In this document: piece after piece, positions 6,859 through 13,289 of the stretch
Position numbering within the stretch: the first letter of the stretch is position 1
Layout of the letters: each line of letters begins with the position of its first letter
NCBI GenBank assembly: GCA_028289745.1
Contig: JANQOD010000272.1
Coordinates: forward strand, 1 to 13,289
Direction: 5' to 3'
Source: Allomuricauda sp.
Lineage (GTDB): Bacteria > Bacteroidota > Bacteroidia > Flavobacteriales > Flavobacteriaceae
DNA length: 13,289 bases
Program-made: the position numbers and the translations under genes
Notes under the pieces: model-generated
What the model was told of the DNA's origin: nothing
What the model saw: the letters and a program-made list of their open reading frames with translations, nothing else
Databases searched by the model: none

Positions 6859-7899
6859 TTACGATTTGTTGGCAAGCTGCCCGCAGGCCGCATCAATATC
6901 TTTTCCACGAGAGCGCCTAACGGTCACCACAATTCCATTATCCTGCAAGGTTTCTTGATATAATTGAAGTGCCTTGTCAGATGCTTGTGAAAATTCGCCA
7001 TCGTCAATGGGATTGTACTCGATCAAATTTACTTTTGAAGGGGCAAAACGGCAGAATTTGACCAAGGCGTCCACATCTTTTTGGGTATCGTTGACATCTT
7101 TCCAAACCACATATTCATAGGTAATGCGATTTTTGGTCTTGGCATACCAATATTGCAGGGCTTCACGGAGGTCTTTCAACGGAAATGTTTTATTGAACGG
7201 CATGATACTGGTTCTGACCACGTCGATGGCGGAATGTAAAGATACCGCCAAATTGAAACGCACTTCTTCATCGGCCATTTTCTTGATCATCTTGGGTACC
7301 CCAGAAGTAGAAACGGTAATACGCTTTGGCGACATACCAAGGCCTTCTCTTGAAGTGATTTTCCCGATGGCTTTAAGCACATTATTGTAGTTCATCAAGG
7401 GTTCGCCCATTCCCATGAAGACAATATTGCTCAATGGCCTGCCAAAATAAAGACGGCTCTGTTTGTCTATAACGACCACTTGGTCATAGATTTCGTCGGG
7501 ATTCAGGTTGCGCATACGCTTTAAACGTGAAGTGGCACAAAAACGGCAATCAAGGCTACAGCCTACCTGGCTTGAAACGCAGGCAGTGGTTCGGGCCTCG
7601 GTCGGAATCAATACCGATTCGACCAACAATCCATCATGCAACTTCACGGCATTTTTAATGGTGCCATCGGCACTGCGCTGCATTTGATCCACCGATATAT
7701 GGTTGATGATGAAGTTCTTGTCGAGCAATTCACGGGTATCTTTCGAAAGGTTGGTCATACCTTCAAAAGAATGAGCCGATTTTTGCCAAAGCCATTCATA
7801 GACCTGGTTGCCCCGATAGGCCTGGTCACCTTGGGCGGCAAAGAAATCACGTAACTGTTCTTTGCTCAGCGCCCGAATGTCTTTTTTTTCTTGAAGCAT
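6859..7899 (-). CDS. rlmN: Dual-specificity RNA methyltransferase RlmN
   Basis: Radical SAM enzyme, 346 residues, that methylates C2 of A2503 in 23S rRNA and of A37 in some tRNAs. The 4Fe-4S cluster motif CxxxCxxC is C114, C118, C121 (CSLDCRFC). The two catalytic cysteines of the E. coli enzyme (C118 and the methyl carrier C355) correspond to C107 (in ACVSSQVGC) and C339 (in DAACGQL). GMGEP (163-167) is the SAM-binding motif. QVGCSLDCRFCATSRL and TVSTSGV are also as in the family. Cfr is less likely: length, motif spacing and genomic setting all suit RlmN. The ATG at 7899 follows the queA stop codon by 79 bases. The gene is probably co-transcribed with queA or driven from its own -7 box at 7905. 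Confidence 0.97.
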   Translation of the reverse strand: MLQEKKDIRALSKEQLRDFFAAQGDQAYRGNQVYEWLWQKSAHSFEGMTNLSKDTRELLDKNFIINHISVDQMQRSADGTIKNAVKLHDGLLVESVLIPTEARTTACVSSQVGCSLDCRFCATSRLKRMRNLNPDEIYDQVVVIDKQSRLYFGRPLSNIVFMGMGEPLMNYNNVLKAIGKITSREGLGMSPKRITVSTSGVPKMIKKMADEEVRFNLAVSLHSAIDVVRTSIMPFNKTFPLKDLREALQYWYAKTKNRITYEYVVWKDVNDTQKDVDALVKFCRFAPSKVNLIEYNPIDDGEFSQASDKALQLYQETLQDNGIVVTVRRSRGKDIDAACGQLANKS

Positions 7900-7904
7900 T
7901 TTGA

Positions 7905-7912
7905 CAAAGGTA
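7905..7912 (-). promoter_or_regulatory. Possible -7 box close to the rlmN start
   Basis: TACCTTTG on the minus strand matches TAnnTTTG exactly and ends five bases before the rlmN ATG. A transcript from it would begin at or next to the start codon. No TTG element is found at the expected -33 distance, so this is weak. Confidence 0.25.
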
Positions 7913-7952
7913 GAAAAAGAAAATCCCGACGTACATCACGATTTTATGTATA

Positions 7953-7968
7953 CGCCACATCGGTGGCG
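7953..7968. repeat. Short hairpin between queA and rlmN
   Basis: CGCCAC (7953-7958) and GTGGCG (7963-7968) form a perfect six-pair stem with a four-base loop. The loop and right arm, ATCGGTGGC, are repeated at 7969-7977, next to the queA stop codon. No T-tract follows on the minus strand, so at most it is a weak terminator or RNA-stability element. Confidence 0.5.
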
Positions 7969-7978
7969 ATCGGTGGCT

Positions 7979-9028
7979 TTAAAGAATCAACATGGCATCA
8001 CCATACGAATAAAAGCGGTATTGTTCCAATATGGCCTGTTTGTAGGCCTTTTTCATTAGATCATGGCCCATAAACGCAGAAATCATCATCAACAGGGTCG
8101 ATTTTGGCAAATGAAAATTGGTGACCATACAGTTGGCGATACTAAAATCATATGGGGGAAAAATAAACTTGTTTGTCCAACCCTCAAAAGTGTTCAGGGT
8201 ATGTTCAGAAGACACCGCACTTTCCAGTCCGCGCATTACCGTGGTACCTACAGCACAGACTTTTCTTTTGTTCTTCTTGGCACGATTGACCACTTCGGTA
8301 GCCTTCTCGTCGATAACCAACTCTTCACTGTCCATCTTGTGCTTTGAAAGATCTTCGACCTCAACCGGGTTGAAGGTTCCCAGACCTACATGTAGGGTCA
8401 CTTCGGCAAAATCGATACCCTTTATTTCAAGACGCTTCAACAGATGTTTTGAAAAATGTAGCCCGGCGGTGGGTGCGGCAACCGCGCCCTCATATTTGGC
8501 ATAGATGGTTTGGTACCGTTCCTCATCCTCGGGTTCAACCGCTCTCTTGATATATTTTGGCAATGGGGTCTCGCCCAATTCTTTCAGTTTTCTGCGAAAA
8601 TCCATATAAGAGCCATCGTACAAAAAGCGAAGGGTACGCCCCCTGGAAGTAGTGTTGTCGATAACTTCGGCCACAAGACTTTCATCCTCTCCAAAATATA
8701 ACTTGTTCCCTATCCGTATTTTTCTGGCTGGGTCTACGAGCACGTCCCAAAGGCGTTGTTCTTCATTCAATTCCCGCAACAAAAAAACTTCGATGCGCGC
8801 CCCCGTCTTTTCCTTATTGCCGTATAGTCTTGCTGGAAATACTTTCGTGTTGTTCAATACCATGACATCACCTTCATCGAAGTAGTCAATAAGGTCTTTG
8901 AACATTTTATGTTCGATTTTTCCCGTTTCTCGATGGATGACCATCAACTTAGACTCATCTCTATTCTCGGCCGGGTATTCTGCCAATAAATCTTTCGGAA
9001 GCTCAAAATTGAAGTTAGATAGTTTCAT
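7979..9028 (-). CDS. queA: S-adenosylmethionine:tRNA ribosyltransferase-isomerase
   Basis: 349 residues, the normal length. It transfers and rearranges the ribosyl part of SAM onto 7-aminomethyl-7-deazaguanine at wobble position 34 of Asn, Asp, His and Tyr tRNAs, giving epoxyqueuosine, the penultimate step of queuosine synthesis. Family motifs run in order: LPKDLLAEYPAE (10-21), VLNNTKVFPARLYG (57-70), GAVAAPTAGLHF (181-192), VTLHVGLGTFNPV (210-222), TNFHLPKSTLLM (303-314) and YRFYSYGDAMLI (337-348). The ATG at 9028 gives the canonical N-terminus. No other queuosine gene lies in the window. A promoter ~157 bases upstream and a hairpin in the leader suggest it begins a transcript that runs on into rlmN. 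Identity is firm. Confidence 0.98.
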   Translation of the reverse strand: MKLSNFNFELPKDLLAEYPAENRDESKLMVIHRETGKIEHKMFKDLIDYFDEGDVMVLNNTKVFPARLYGNKEKTGARIEVFLLRELNEEQRLWDVLVDPARKIRIGNKLYFGEDESLVAEVIDNTTSRGRTLRFLYDGSYMDFRRKLKELGETPLPKYIKRAVEPEDEERYQTIYAKYEGAVAAPTAGLHFSKHLLKRLEIKGIDFAEVTLHVGLGTFNPVEVEDLSKHKMDSEELVIDEKATEVVNRAKKNKRKVCAVGTTVMRGLESAVSSEHTLNTFEGWTNKFIFPPYDFSIANCMVTNFHLPKSTLLMMISAFMGHDLMKKAYKQAILEQYRFYSYGDAMLIL

Positions 9029-9057
9029 GTGTATGGTTCTTGTTGCTTTTCATGTGT

Positions 9058-9086
9058 CATGCCCTGGCCATGCTCGCCACGGCATG
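9058..9086 (-). repeat. Hairpin in the queA leader
   Basis: CATGCC (9058-9063) pairs with GGCATG (9081-9086), and TGGC (9065-9068) with GCCA (9076-9079). They are separated by one mismatch and close a seven-base loop, ten pairs in all. It lies about 30 bases before the queA start codon, inside the leader expected from the promoter at 9185-9216. Confidence 0.6.
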
Positions 9087-9184
9087 TTACTCTTGGTGAT
9101 CAAAATAATCTTTGTATGTACAGTACAACGGTTAATTTGATCGTATCGGTTTCATTCGGTTCTGTGGATTTTTTATAAAGGTTG

Positions 9185-9216
9185 CAAATATACAATCCGC
9201 AAAAGGGCGATGTCAA
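9185..9216 (-). promoter_or_regulatory. Promoter of queA
   Basis: On the minus strand TTGACA (9211-9216) is followed after 18 bases by TATATT, which extends to TATATTTG (9185-9192), an exact TAnnTTTG box with 21 bases from TTG to the box. It thus satisfies both the classical sigma-70 and the Bacteroidota promoter patterns. Transcription would start near 9178, giving queA a leader of about 150 bases. It is the best promoter in the window. Confidence 0.7.
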
Positions 9217-9236
9217 GTAATTGGACATTAAATATG

Positions 9237-10466
9237 CTATGCGTTTTTGATTTCAAGGCCCATCTTTTTCATATCGTCCCAAAAATCGGGATACGATTTT
9301 GAAACCACTTCTGCGTCGTTGATCGTAAAGCCCGTCTTTAAGGCAAGTGGTGCAAAGGCCATGGCCATTCGATGGTCATTGTACGTGTCGACCGAGACAT
9401 CGACATCTTTTATTTCTGAGGGTCTTAATGTTAGGCTTTTCTCCGTAATACTGACCGAAGCACCAAATTTTTCGAGCTCGGTTTTCATGGCCGCAAGACG
9501 GTCTGTCTCTTTGATGGGCAGGGTATGCAGACCTGTCAGGTGGCAACCCATGCACAATGCAAAACAGGTAACCGCAATGGTTTGTGCAATGTCAGGGGCA
9601 TTGCTTAGGTCATGGTTCAATGCCTTGGGTATCGGGTTCGAAGACTTTTTCAAAACTATTTTATGGTTTTCAAAATGTGTCTCAACCCCAAAATCTCGAT
9701 AGATTTCAGCCAGCACACTATCGCCCTGCAATGAATCTTTTTTATAGGAGGAAAGTGTGATCTGGCTCTCTGGATCGACCAAGGCCATGATACTATAAAA
9801 GTAACTGGCGGCACTCCAGTCTGATTCGACCACTAAAGTTTTTGGATCCACTTCTTTTTTTGGGCCGACCTTGATTACCTGGCCCTTAAAAGATGTCTGC
9901 ACGCCGATTTGGTTCAAAAGCCCCAAGGTCATCTCGATATAGGGCACCGAGGTTATTTTGCCGAGCAGGTGAAGTTCTAGTCCGTTCTTCAAATTGGGTG
10001 CGATCAACAACAGGGCTGAAATGTACTGGCTACTGATATTTGCCGGTAGCTCAACAACACTTTTTGTGAGTTGTTTGCCCTTGATTTTTAAAGGCGGATA
10101 ACCCTCTTGTCCCAAATAAACGATATCTGCCCCCAAATCGCGCAATGCCTCGACCAAAATCTTGATGGGTCGTTCTTGCATACGGGGCGAACCGGTCAGC
10201 ACCACCTCTTTTTCTTCTTGTGACGCAAAGTAGGCCGTAAGAAAACGCATGGCCGTACCCGCATGGTGAATATCCACATTTCCGTTCGAGATGGCCAGCC
10301 CTTTTTGCATCACGACCGCATCATCTGAATTGGAAAGATTCGTTATTTTAAGATCCGGAAACAAGGCCTGAAGCAGCAATAGCCTATTGGTCTCGCTTTT
10401 TGAGCCCGTAATTTGGATTTCTGTCTGTATTCTATTGTTTGAAAGGGGTGAAAGTCGTAATCTCAA
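9237..10466 (-). CDS. aroA: 3-phosphoshikimate 1-carboxyvinyltransferase (EPSP synthase)
   Basis: 409 residues; joins phosphoenolpyruvate and shikimate-3-phosphate in the sixth step of the shikimate pathway. Visible motifs: GSKSETNR (21-28, with the PEP-binding Lys), AGTAMRF (69-75), SPRMQERP (93-100), the catalytic Asp in PDIAQT (D292), KETDR (319-323) and NDHRMAM (363-369). The residue matching Pro101 of the E. coli enzyme is Phe (F75), and Asn94 is replaced by His (H68); I think the Phe is common in Bacteroidota. The start is TTG at 10466: the nearby upstream ATG is out of frame and a stop follows shortly upstream in frame, while ~20 residues before GSKSETNR is the expected length. It lies 43 bases after the mazG-like gene and is last of four probably co-transcribed genes. 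No clear terminator follows. Confidence 0.96.
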   Translation of the reverse strand: MRLRLSPLSNNRIQTEIQITGSKSETNRLLLLQALFPDLKITNLSNSDDAVVMQKGLAISNGNVDIHHAGTAMRFLTAYFASQEEKEVVLTGSPRMQERPIKILVEALRDLGADIVYLGQEGYPPLKIKGKQLTKSVVELPANISSQYISALLLIAPNLKNGLELHLLGKITSVPYIEMTLGLLNQIGVQTSFKGQVIKVGPKKEVDPKTLVVESDWSAASYFYSIMALVDPESQITLSSYKKDSLQGDSVLAEIYRDFGVETHFENHKIVLKKSSNPIPKALNHDLSNAPDIAQTIAVTCFALCMGCHLTGLHTLPIKETDRLAAMKTELEKFGASVSITEKSLTLRPSEIKDVDVSVDTYNDHRMAMAFAPLALKTGFTINDAEVVSKSYPDFWDDMKKMGLEIKNA

Positions 10467-10509
10467 TTCAAAGCATTTTTATCAACATATGCAAGTTTCA
10501 AAGATAGCC

Positions 10510-10836
10510 TTATTTAAGTTTTTTATTGTTCTGATGGCGTTCATGATCGCGTTCCGTTTTCAAATGCAACTTTTTTTCAAATGCCTGTTGTAAATCTACA
10601 CCCGTTTGATTGGCCAGACAGAGCACCACAAAAAGCACATCGGCCAATTCTTCACCCAGATCTTTGTCTTTGTCTGAGGGTTTCTCGCTCTGTTCTCCAT
10701 ATCGTCGTGCAATGATACGGGCCACCTCACCTACCTCTTCGGTAAGCTGGGCCATGTTGGTCAGTTCATTGAAATAACGAACCCCATGGTTTTGAATCCA
10801 CTCATCTACAGCCTGTTGTGCGTTTGCTATGTTCAT
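10510..10836 (-). CDS. MazG-like nucleotide pyrophosphohydrolase
   Basis: A 108-residue, all-helical, single-domain member of the MazG/all-alpha NTP pyrophosphatase superfamily, which hydrolyses (d)NTPs to the monophosphate and pyrophosphate using Mg2+. The metal-binding pattern is present: EEVGE (E33, E34, E37) and EELAD (E63, D66). The region between is short, as in the small one-domain group and unlike the two-domain E. coli MazG. The exact substrate (canonical or damaged nucleotides) cannot be read from sequence. Its ATG overlaps the dtd stop codon by four bases (ATGA, 10833-10836), so translation of the two is probably coupled. Together with dtd it may form a clean-up pair. Confidence 0.93.
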   Translation of the reverse strand: MNIANAQQAVDEWIQNHGVRYFNELTNMAQLTEEVGEVARIIARRYGEQSEKPSDKDKDLGEELADVLFVVLCLANQTGVDLQQAFEKKLHLKTERDHERHQNNKKLK

Positions 10837-11288
10837 AATTCTTTATTTTTTGTATCGACGATTATGGTCACCGGACCATCGTTCAATAAGGCTACTTTCA
10901 TATCGGCCCCAAAAATGCCGGTTCCTACATCTTTTCCCAGGTCGGTTTTCATTTGTGCAACGAATTTATTGTACATCGGAACGGCCACTTCTGGTTTCGC
11001 CGCCTTAATATAAGAGGGCCGATTTCCCTTTTTTGTTTGGGCATGCAACGTGAATTGACTGACCACAATGGCCTCACCATCAACATCGAGCAGAGATAGG
11101 TTCATTACCCCTTGATCATCATTGAAAATTCGAAGGTTCACGATTTTCTTTGAGAGCCATTCGATATCTTTTTCCGTATCTATCTCCTCAATACCGAGCA
11201 AAATCAAAAGTCCGTTGCCGATGCTCGAAATTACTTCGCCATCGACCGTTACACTTGCTTTTGAAACTCTCTGAATGACCGCTCTCAT
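10833..11288 (-). CDS. dtd: D-aminoacyl-tRNA deacylase
   Basis: 151 residues, close to the usual ~145-150. It hydrolyses D-amino acids (and glycine mischarged on tRNA-Ala) from tRNA, keeping them out of protein. The family's two signatures are clear: SQFTL (77-81), which holds the catalytic region, and NDGPVTI (136-142), whose Gly-Pro pair forms the chiral-proofreading site across the dimer. MRAVIQRVSKASVTVDG is the standard N-terminus, so the ATG at 11288 is secure. It follows rsgA by 37 bases and overlaps the mazG-like gene by four, placing it second in the rsgA-dtd-mazG-aroA run. Confidence 0.97.
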   Translation of the reverse strand: MRAVIQRVSKASVTVDGEVISSIGNGLLILLGIEEIDTEKDIEWLSKKIVNLRIFNDDQGVMNLSLLDVDGEAIVVSQFTLHAQTKKGNRPSYIKAAKPEVAVPMYNKFVAQMKTDLGKDVGTGIFGADMKVALLNDGPVTIIVDTKNKEL

Positions 11289-11325
11289 GCCCCATCATGA
11301 CCCTGACCCAAAAGGGGAGGGAATT

Positions 11326-12279
11326 TTACTGATTTTCATATTCATCTTTTCTGTAGGTTTCAGAGACATCTTCTTCGAGCATTTGTACATAGCTTCTATA
11401 CCTACTCCATGCGACCTCATTGTTTTGCAAGGCTTCCTTGACCGCACATTTGGGCTCATCAAGGTGAAGACAGTTATTGAACTTACAAGCTGTCTTTAAC
11501 CGAAAAAACTCGGGAAAGTAATCGCCTATCTCATCCTTTTCCATGTCTACTATTCCGAAGCCTTTTATTCCGGGGGTATCAATGATCCTGGCATCGAATG
11601 AAAGATCGTACATTTCAGCAAAAGTGGTGGTGTGCTGCCCCAGTAAATGCTGTTCTGATATTTCAGCGGTCTTTAATTGCAGACCTGATTCAAGGGCATT
11701 CACCAAGGTAGATTTGCCTACCCCCGAGTTACCCGAGAACATATTTGTTTTGCCCACCATCAGTTCTTTGACGGCATTCACATTGCTTTTTGATTTTGCC
11801 GAAATCTCTAAACAGATATACCCTATTTCCCGATATAGATCCACCAAATACCTTACTTCGACCATTTCATCTTCATCATAGGCATCCATTTTATTGAAAA
11901 GCAATACCACGGGCACATCATAGGCCTCGGCCGTCACCAAAAACCTATCGATAAAACTGGTGTATGTGGTCGGATTGTTCAAGGTGACCATTAAAAATGC
12001 TTGATCTATGTTCGCCGCAATGATGTGTACCTGCTTTGATAAATTGACCGATTTTCTGATAATATAGTTCTTTCTATCCTCAATCTTGGAGATAATGCCA
12101 ACGGTCTCATCGCCCACGGTCTCCAAATCAAAAATCACCATATCTCCCACTGCCACGGGATTGGTGCTCTTAATGCCTTTGATTCGAAACTTGCCCTTGA
12201 TACGGCACTCGTGAAAATCACCTGTTTCTGACTTCACGGTGTACCAGCTTCCGGTTGATTTATACACAGTTCCCCGCAT
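11326..12279 (-). CDS. rsgA: Ribosome small subunit-dependent GTPase RsgA
   Basis: A 317-residue circularly permuted GTPase that checks late maturation of the 30S subunit. An N-terminal OB-fold (~1-72) is followed by the permuted G domain: NKMD (G4, 129-132), then the P-loop GNSGVGKS (G1, 183-190), the T-rich GQHTTT switch (214-219) and DTPG (G3, 234-237). The C-terminal zinc knuckle has C265, C270, H272 and C278. I place the start at the ATG at 12279 (MRGTVYKSTGSWY), which matches the family; an upstream TTG at 12315 would add 12 unrelated residues. It diverges from the small secreted protein gene, with 104 bases between start codons, and heads the run to dtd, mazG and aroA. Confidence 0.97.
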   Translation of the reverse strand: MRGTVYKSTGSWYTVKSETGDFHECRIKGKFRIKGIKSTNPVAVGDMVIFDLETVGDETVGIISKIEDRKNYIIRKSVNLSKQVHIIAANIDQAFLMVTLNNPTTYTSFIDRFLVTAEAYDVPVVLLFNKMDAYDEDEMVEVRYLVDLYREIGYICLEISAKSKSNVNAVKELMVGKTNMFSGNSGVGKSTLVNALESGLQLKTAEISEQHLLGQHTTTFAEMYDLSFDARIIDTPGIKGFGIVDMEKDEIGDYFPEFFRLKTACKFNNCLHLDEPKCAVKEALQNNEVAWSRYRSYVQMLEEDVSETYRKDEYENQ

Positions 12280-12383
12280 TAGATAAGCTGTTGATAACAA
12301 TTCATACAATAACAAAGAAACAATTTTCTTTTCTTACAAATTCGTTTTAACATTGGTACATCTTAACAACAAACAAGTCAATT

Positions 12384-12824
12384 ATGAAAAACATCATTTT
12401 TATTGCACTTTTTACGCTTGCAGCGACCTTTGAAATGAATGCACAACAGTATAAAGTCATCACCAGTGTTGAATCTATTGTGCCCAATGGATTGGGTCGT
12501 TCACGAATCGTGAATGCTCTAGAAGAAAAAGATTACAAAGAATACACAAGTGTTCAAACCGAAGAAGACAATACCCGTAACAAATCAAAAAGAGGGGAAA
12601 TCCGCATCAAGAATTTTGAGGAAACCAAACTATTGAACTTCTACAATTTGGGGGGAATCCGTTTTCAGAACATCGCTGCCAATGATGCTTTGATCACCTC
12701 AATGATCAATACCATGATCGCAGATGGTTGGAGCTTGGAATTTGTGATAAGTGCAGTTGAAAGTGAGGGAGGCAAAGGTGATGGCAAGGGAATTTTTATC
12801 ACTCGATATATTTTCAAAAAATAA
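12384..12824 (+). CDS. Small secreted protein of unknown function
   Basis: 146 residues. Residues 1-20 are a signal peptide (MKN, a Phe/Ile/Leu-rich core, MNA before Q21), so the product is periplasmic or released; no lipobox Cys. The mature part begins YKVITSVESIVPNGLGRSR, has a charged, Lys/Glu-rich middle (49-80) and ends with a compact segment (NDALITSMINTMIADGW, then FITRYIFKK). The pattern of a helix ending in a Gly-Trp turn followed by strands recalls small DUF4177-like folds, but this is a weak impression and I do not assign a family. The gene is alone on the plus strand, divergent from rsgA and closed by a strong terminator, so it is its own transcript. A possible -7 box, TAACATTG (12348-12355), has one mismatch. 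Confidence 0.8.
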   Translation: MKNIIFIALFTLAATFEMNAQQYKVITSVESIVPNGLGRSRIVNALEEKDYKEYTSVQTEEDNTRNKSKRGEIRIKNFEETKLLNFYNLGGIRFQNIAANDALITSMINTMIADGWSLEFVISAVESEGGKGDGKGIFITRYIFKK

Positions 12825-12843
12825 TACGGCCCTTTTAGAAACA

Positions 12844-12873
12844 AAAAAGCCCTGTATGAAAACAGGGCTTTTT
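12844..12873. terminator. Bidirectional intrinsic terminator
   Basis: A perfect 12-pair stem: the arm at 12844-12855 (five A, then GCCCTGT) pairs with ACAGGGC and five T at 12862-12873, around a six-base loop. A-run and T-run give a U-tract in both directions. It lies between two converging genes and is the strongest terminator in the window. Confidence 0.93.
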
Positions 12874-12887
12874 GCCGTTATTTTGGT

Positions 12888-13289
12888 TTAGTCGACTATT
12901 CTTATCCTTCCTCCAACAAAAGTACTCTTATTGACTTCTTTGGGTTGACCGTATACCGTAACATCACCGCCAGCTTTTACATTGATATCGATACGCTCAG
13001 AGGCAAAAACCTCGGCCTCTCCCCCGGCAGAAATCTTGACATCAGAAGTTGAAGTACGTAAATCACGACCATCAAAGACGCCACCCGTATTCAACACAAT
13101 CGATTGGTTCTCGGCCAAACCAGAAGCTTCTACAATGCCCCCGGTAACGGCGCGTACATCAGCGTAATCGACATCCATCCCGATTTTGATGTGGGCACCT
13201 TCTTGGGCCCGTAGTTCAATTCTGTTCTTCTGCACCAACTCATTACAGGTAATCTTGGCGCCCTCATTGCCATCGATAACGTTCAGATT
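12888..13289 (-). CDS. DUF2807 (head GIN domain) beta-helix protein, 5' partial
   Basis: The last 133 residues of a protein whose frame stays open to the right edge; the TTG at 13238 is internal, not a start. The sequence is built of short strands with repeated Gly turns and alternating small polar and hydrophobic residues (VNTGG-like turns, TSTSDVKISAGGEAEVFASERIDINVKAGG split over several rungs), ending in GGDVTVYGQPKEVNKS and FVGGRIRIVD. This is typical of DUF2807, the putative auto-transporter adhesin head GIN domain, a right-handed beta-helix common in Bacteroidota envelope proteins. The N-terminus, with any signal peptide, lies outside the window. Its role is uncertain; members are often found near stress or envelope regulators. 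Confidence 0.88.
   Translation of the reverse strand, partial: NLNVIDGNEGAKITCNELVQKNRIELRAQEGAHIKIGMDVDYADVRAVTGGIVEASGLAENQSIVLNTGGVFDGRDLRTSTSDVKISAGGEAEVFASERIDINVKAGGDVTVYGQPKEVNKSTFVGGRIRIVD

Noticed and set aside
8118..8504. 128-codon plus-strand open frame
   Set aside because: Antisense to conserved queA motifs, with no recognisable protein features.
8898..9140. 80-codon plus-strand open frame across the queA start and leader
   Set aside because: Mostly antisense to queA, composition unlike a real protein, and no start signal.
9029..9184. preQ1 riboswitch upstream of queA
   Set aside because: I could not find the small H-type pseudoknot with an A-rich tail; the hairpin present has a different shape.
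9247..9702. 151-codon plus-strand open frame
   Set aside because: Antisense to the conserved C-terminal half of aroA; a by-product of its codon use.
12280..12315. Upstream TTG start for rsgA
   Set aside because: The 12 added residues are not part of the RsgA family; the ATG at 12279 gives the standard N-terminus.
1..13289. Mobile elements, defence genes or foreign DNA
   Set aside because: No transposase, integrase, restriction, toxin or phage gene is visible and base composition looks even apart from the heptamer array.

Overview
The window looks like ordinary chromosome from a member of the Bacteroidota, most likely the family Flavobacteriaceae. The signs are moderate GC, a DnaG of the flavobacterial type, a small CPHC/CSHC zinc-ribbon protein, Bacteroidota-style promoter boxes (TAnnTTTG), frequent TTG starts and the gene order rsgA-dtd-mazG-aroA-queA-rlmN-prenyl synthase. 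The genus cannot be fixed from sequence alone. I see no tRNA, rRNA, CRISPR array, insertion sequence, integrase or phage gene.

Layout. At 1-600 the end of a NarL/LuxR-type response regulator (+) converges on dnaG (-) at a shared intrinsic terminator. At 2573-2672 dnaG diverges from a short zinc-ribbon gene (+). From 5408 down to 2945 on the minus strand lies a three-gene set: an ECF-type sigma factor, a single-pass membrane protein that is probably its anti-sigma factor, and a secreted coiled-coil protein that probably ends in an outer-membrane beta-barrel. Upstream of the sigma gene is a 361-base non-coding gap holding an unbroken array of 32 heptanucleotide units. Beyond it, all on the minus strand, are a long-chain polyprenyl diphosphate synthase, rlmN, queA, aroA, a MazG-like pyrophosphohydrolase, dtd and rsgA. 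A promoter with a long hairpin-bearing leader precedes queA. At the right end a small secreted protein of unknown role (+) converges, across a strong bidirectional terminator, on the C-terminal part of a DUF2807 beta-helix protein (-) that runs off the window.

How the genes fit together. The minus-strand block 5770-12279 is housekeeping. It covers ribosome maturation (rsgA), removal of D-amino acids from tRNA (dtd), nucleotide clean-up (mazG-like), shikimate pathway (aroA), queuosine in tRNA (queA), m2A in 23S rRNA and tRNA (rlmN) and the isoprenoid tail of menaquinone (prenyl synthase). Four of the seven genes serve translation. The sigma, membrane protein and barrel set looks like a self-contained envelope-sensing regulon.

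No wholly new system is evident. The points most worth a second look are the response regulator with Glu where the phosphoacceptor Asp should be, the DnaG lacking all four zinc ligands, the phased heptamer array, the sigma/anti-sigma/barrel operon and the hairpin-bearing queA leader.
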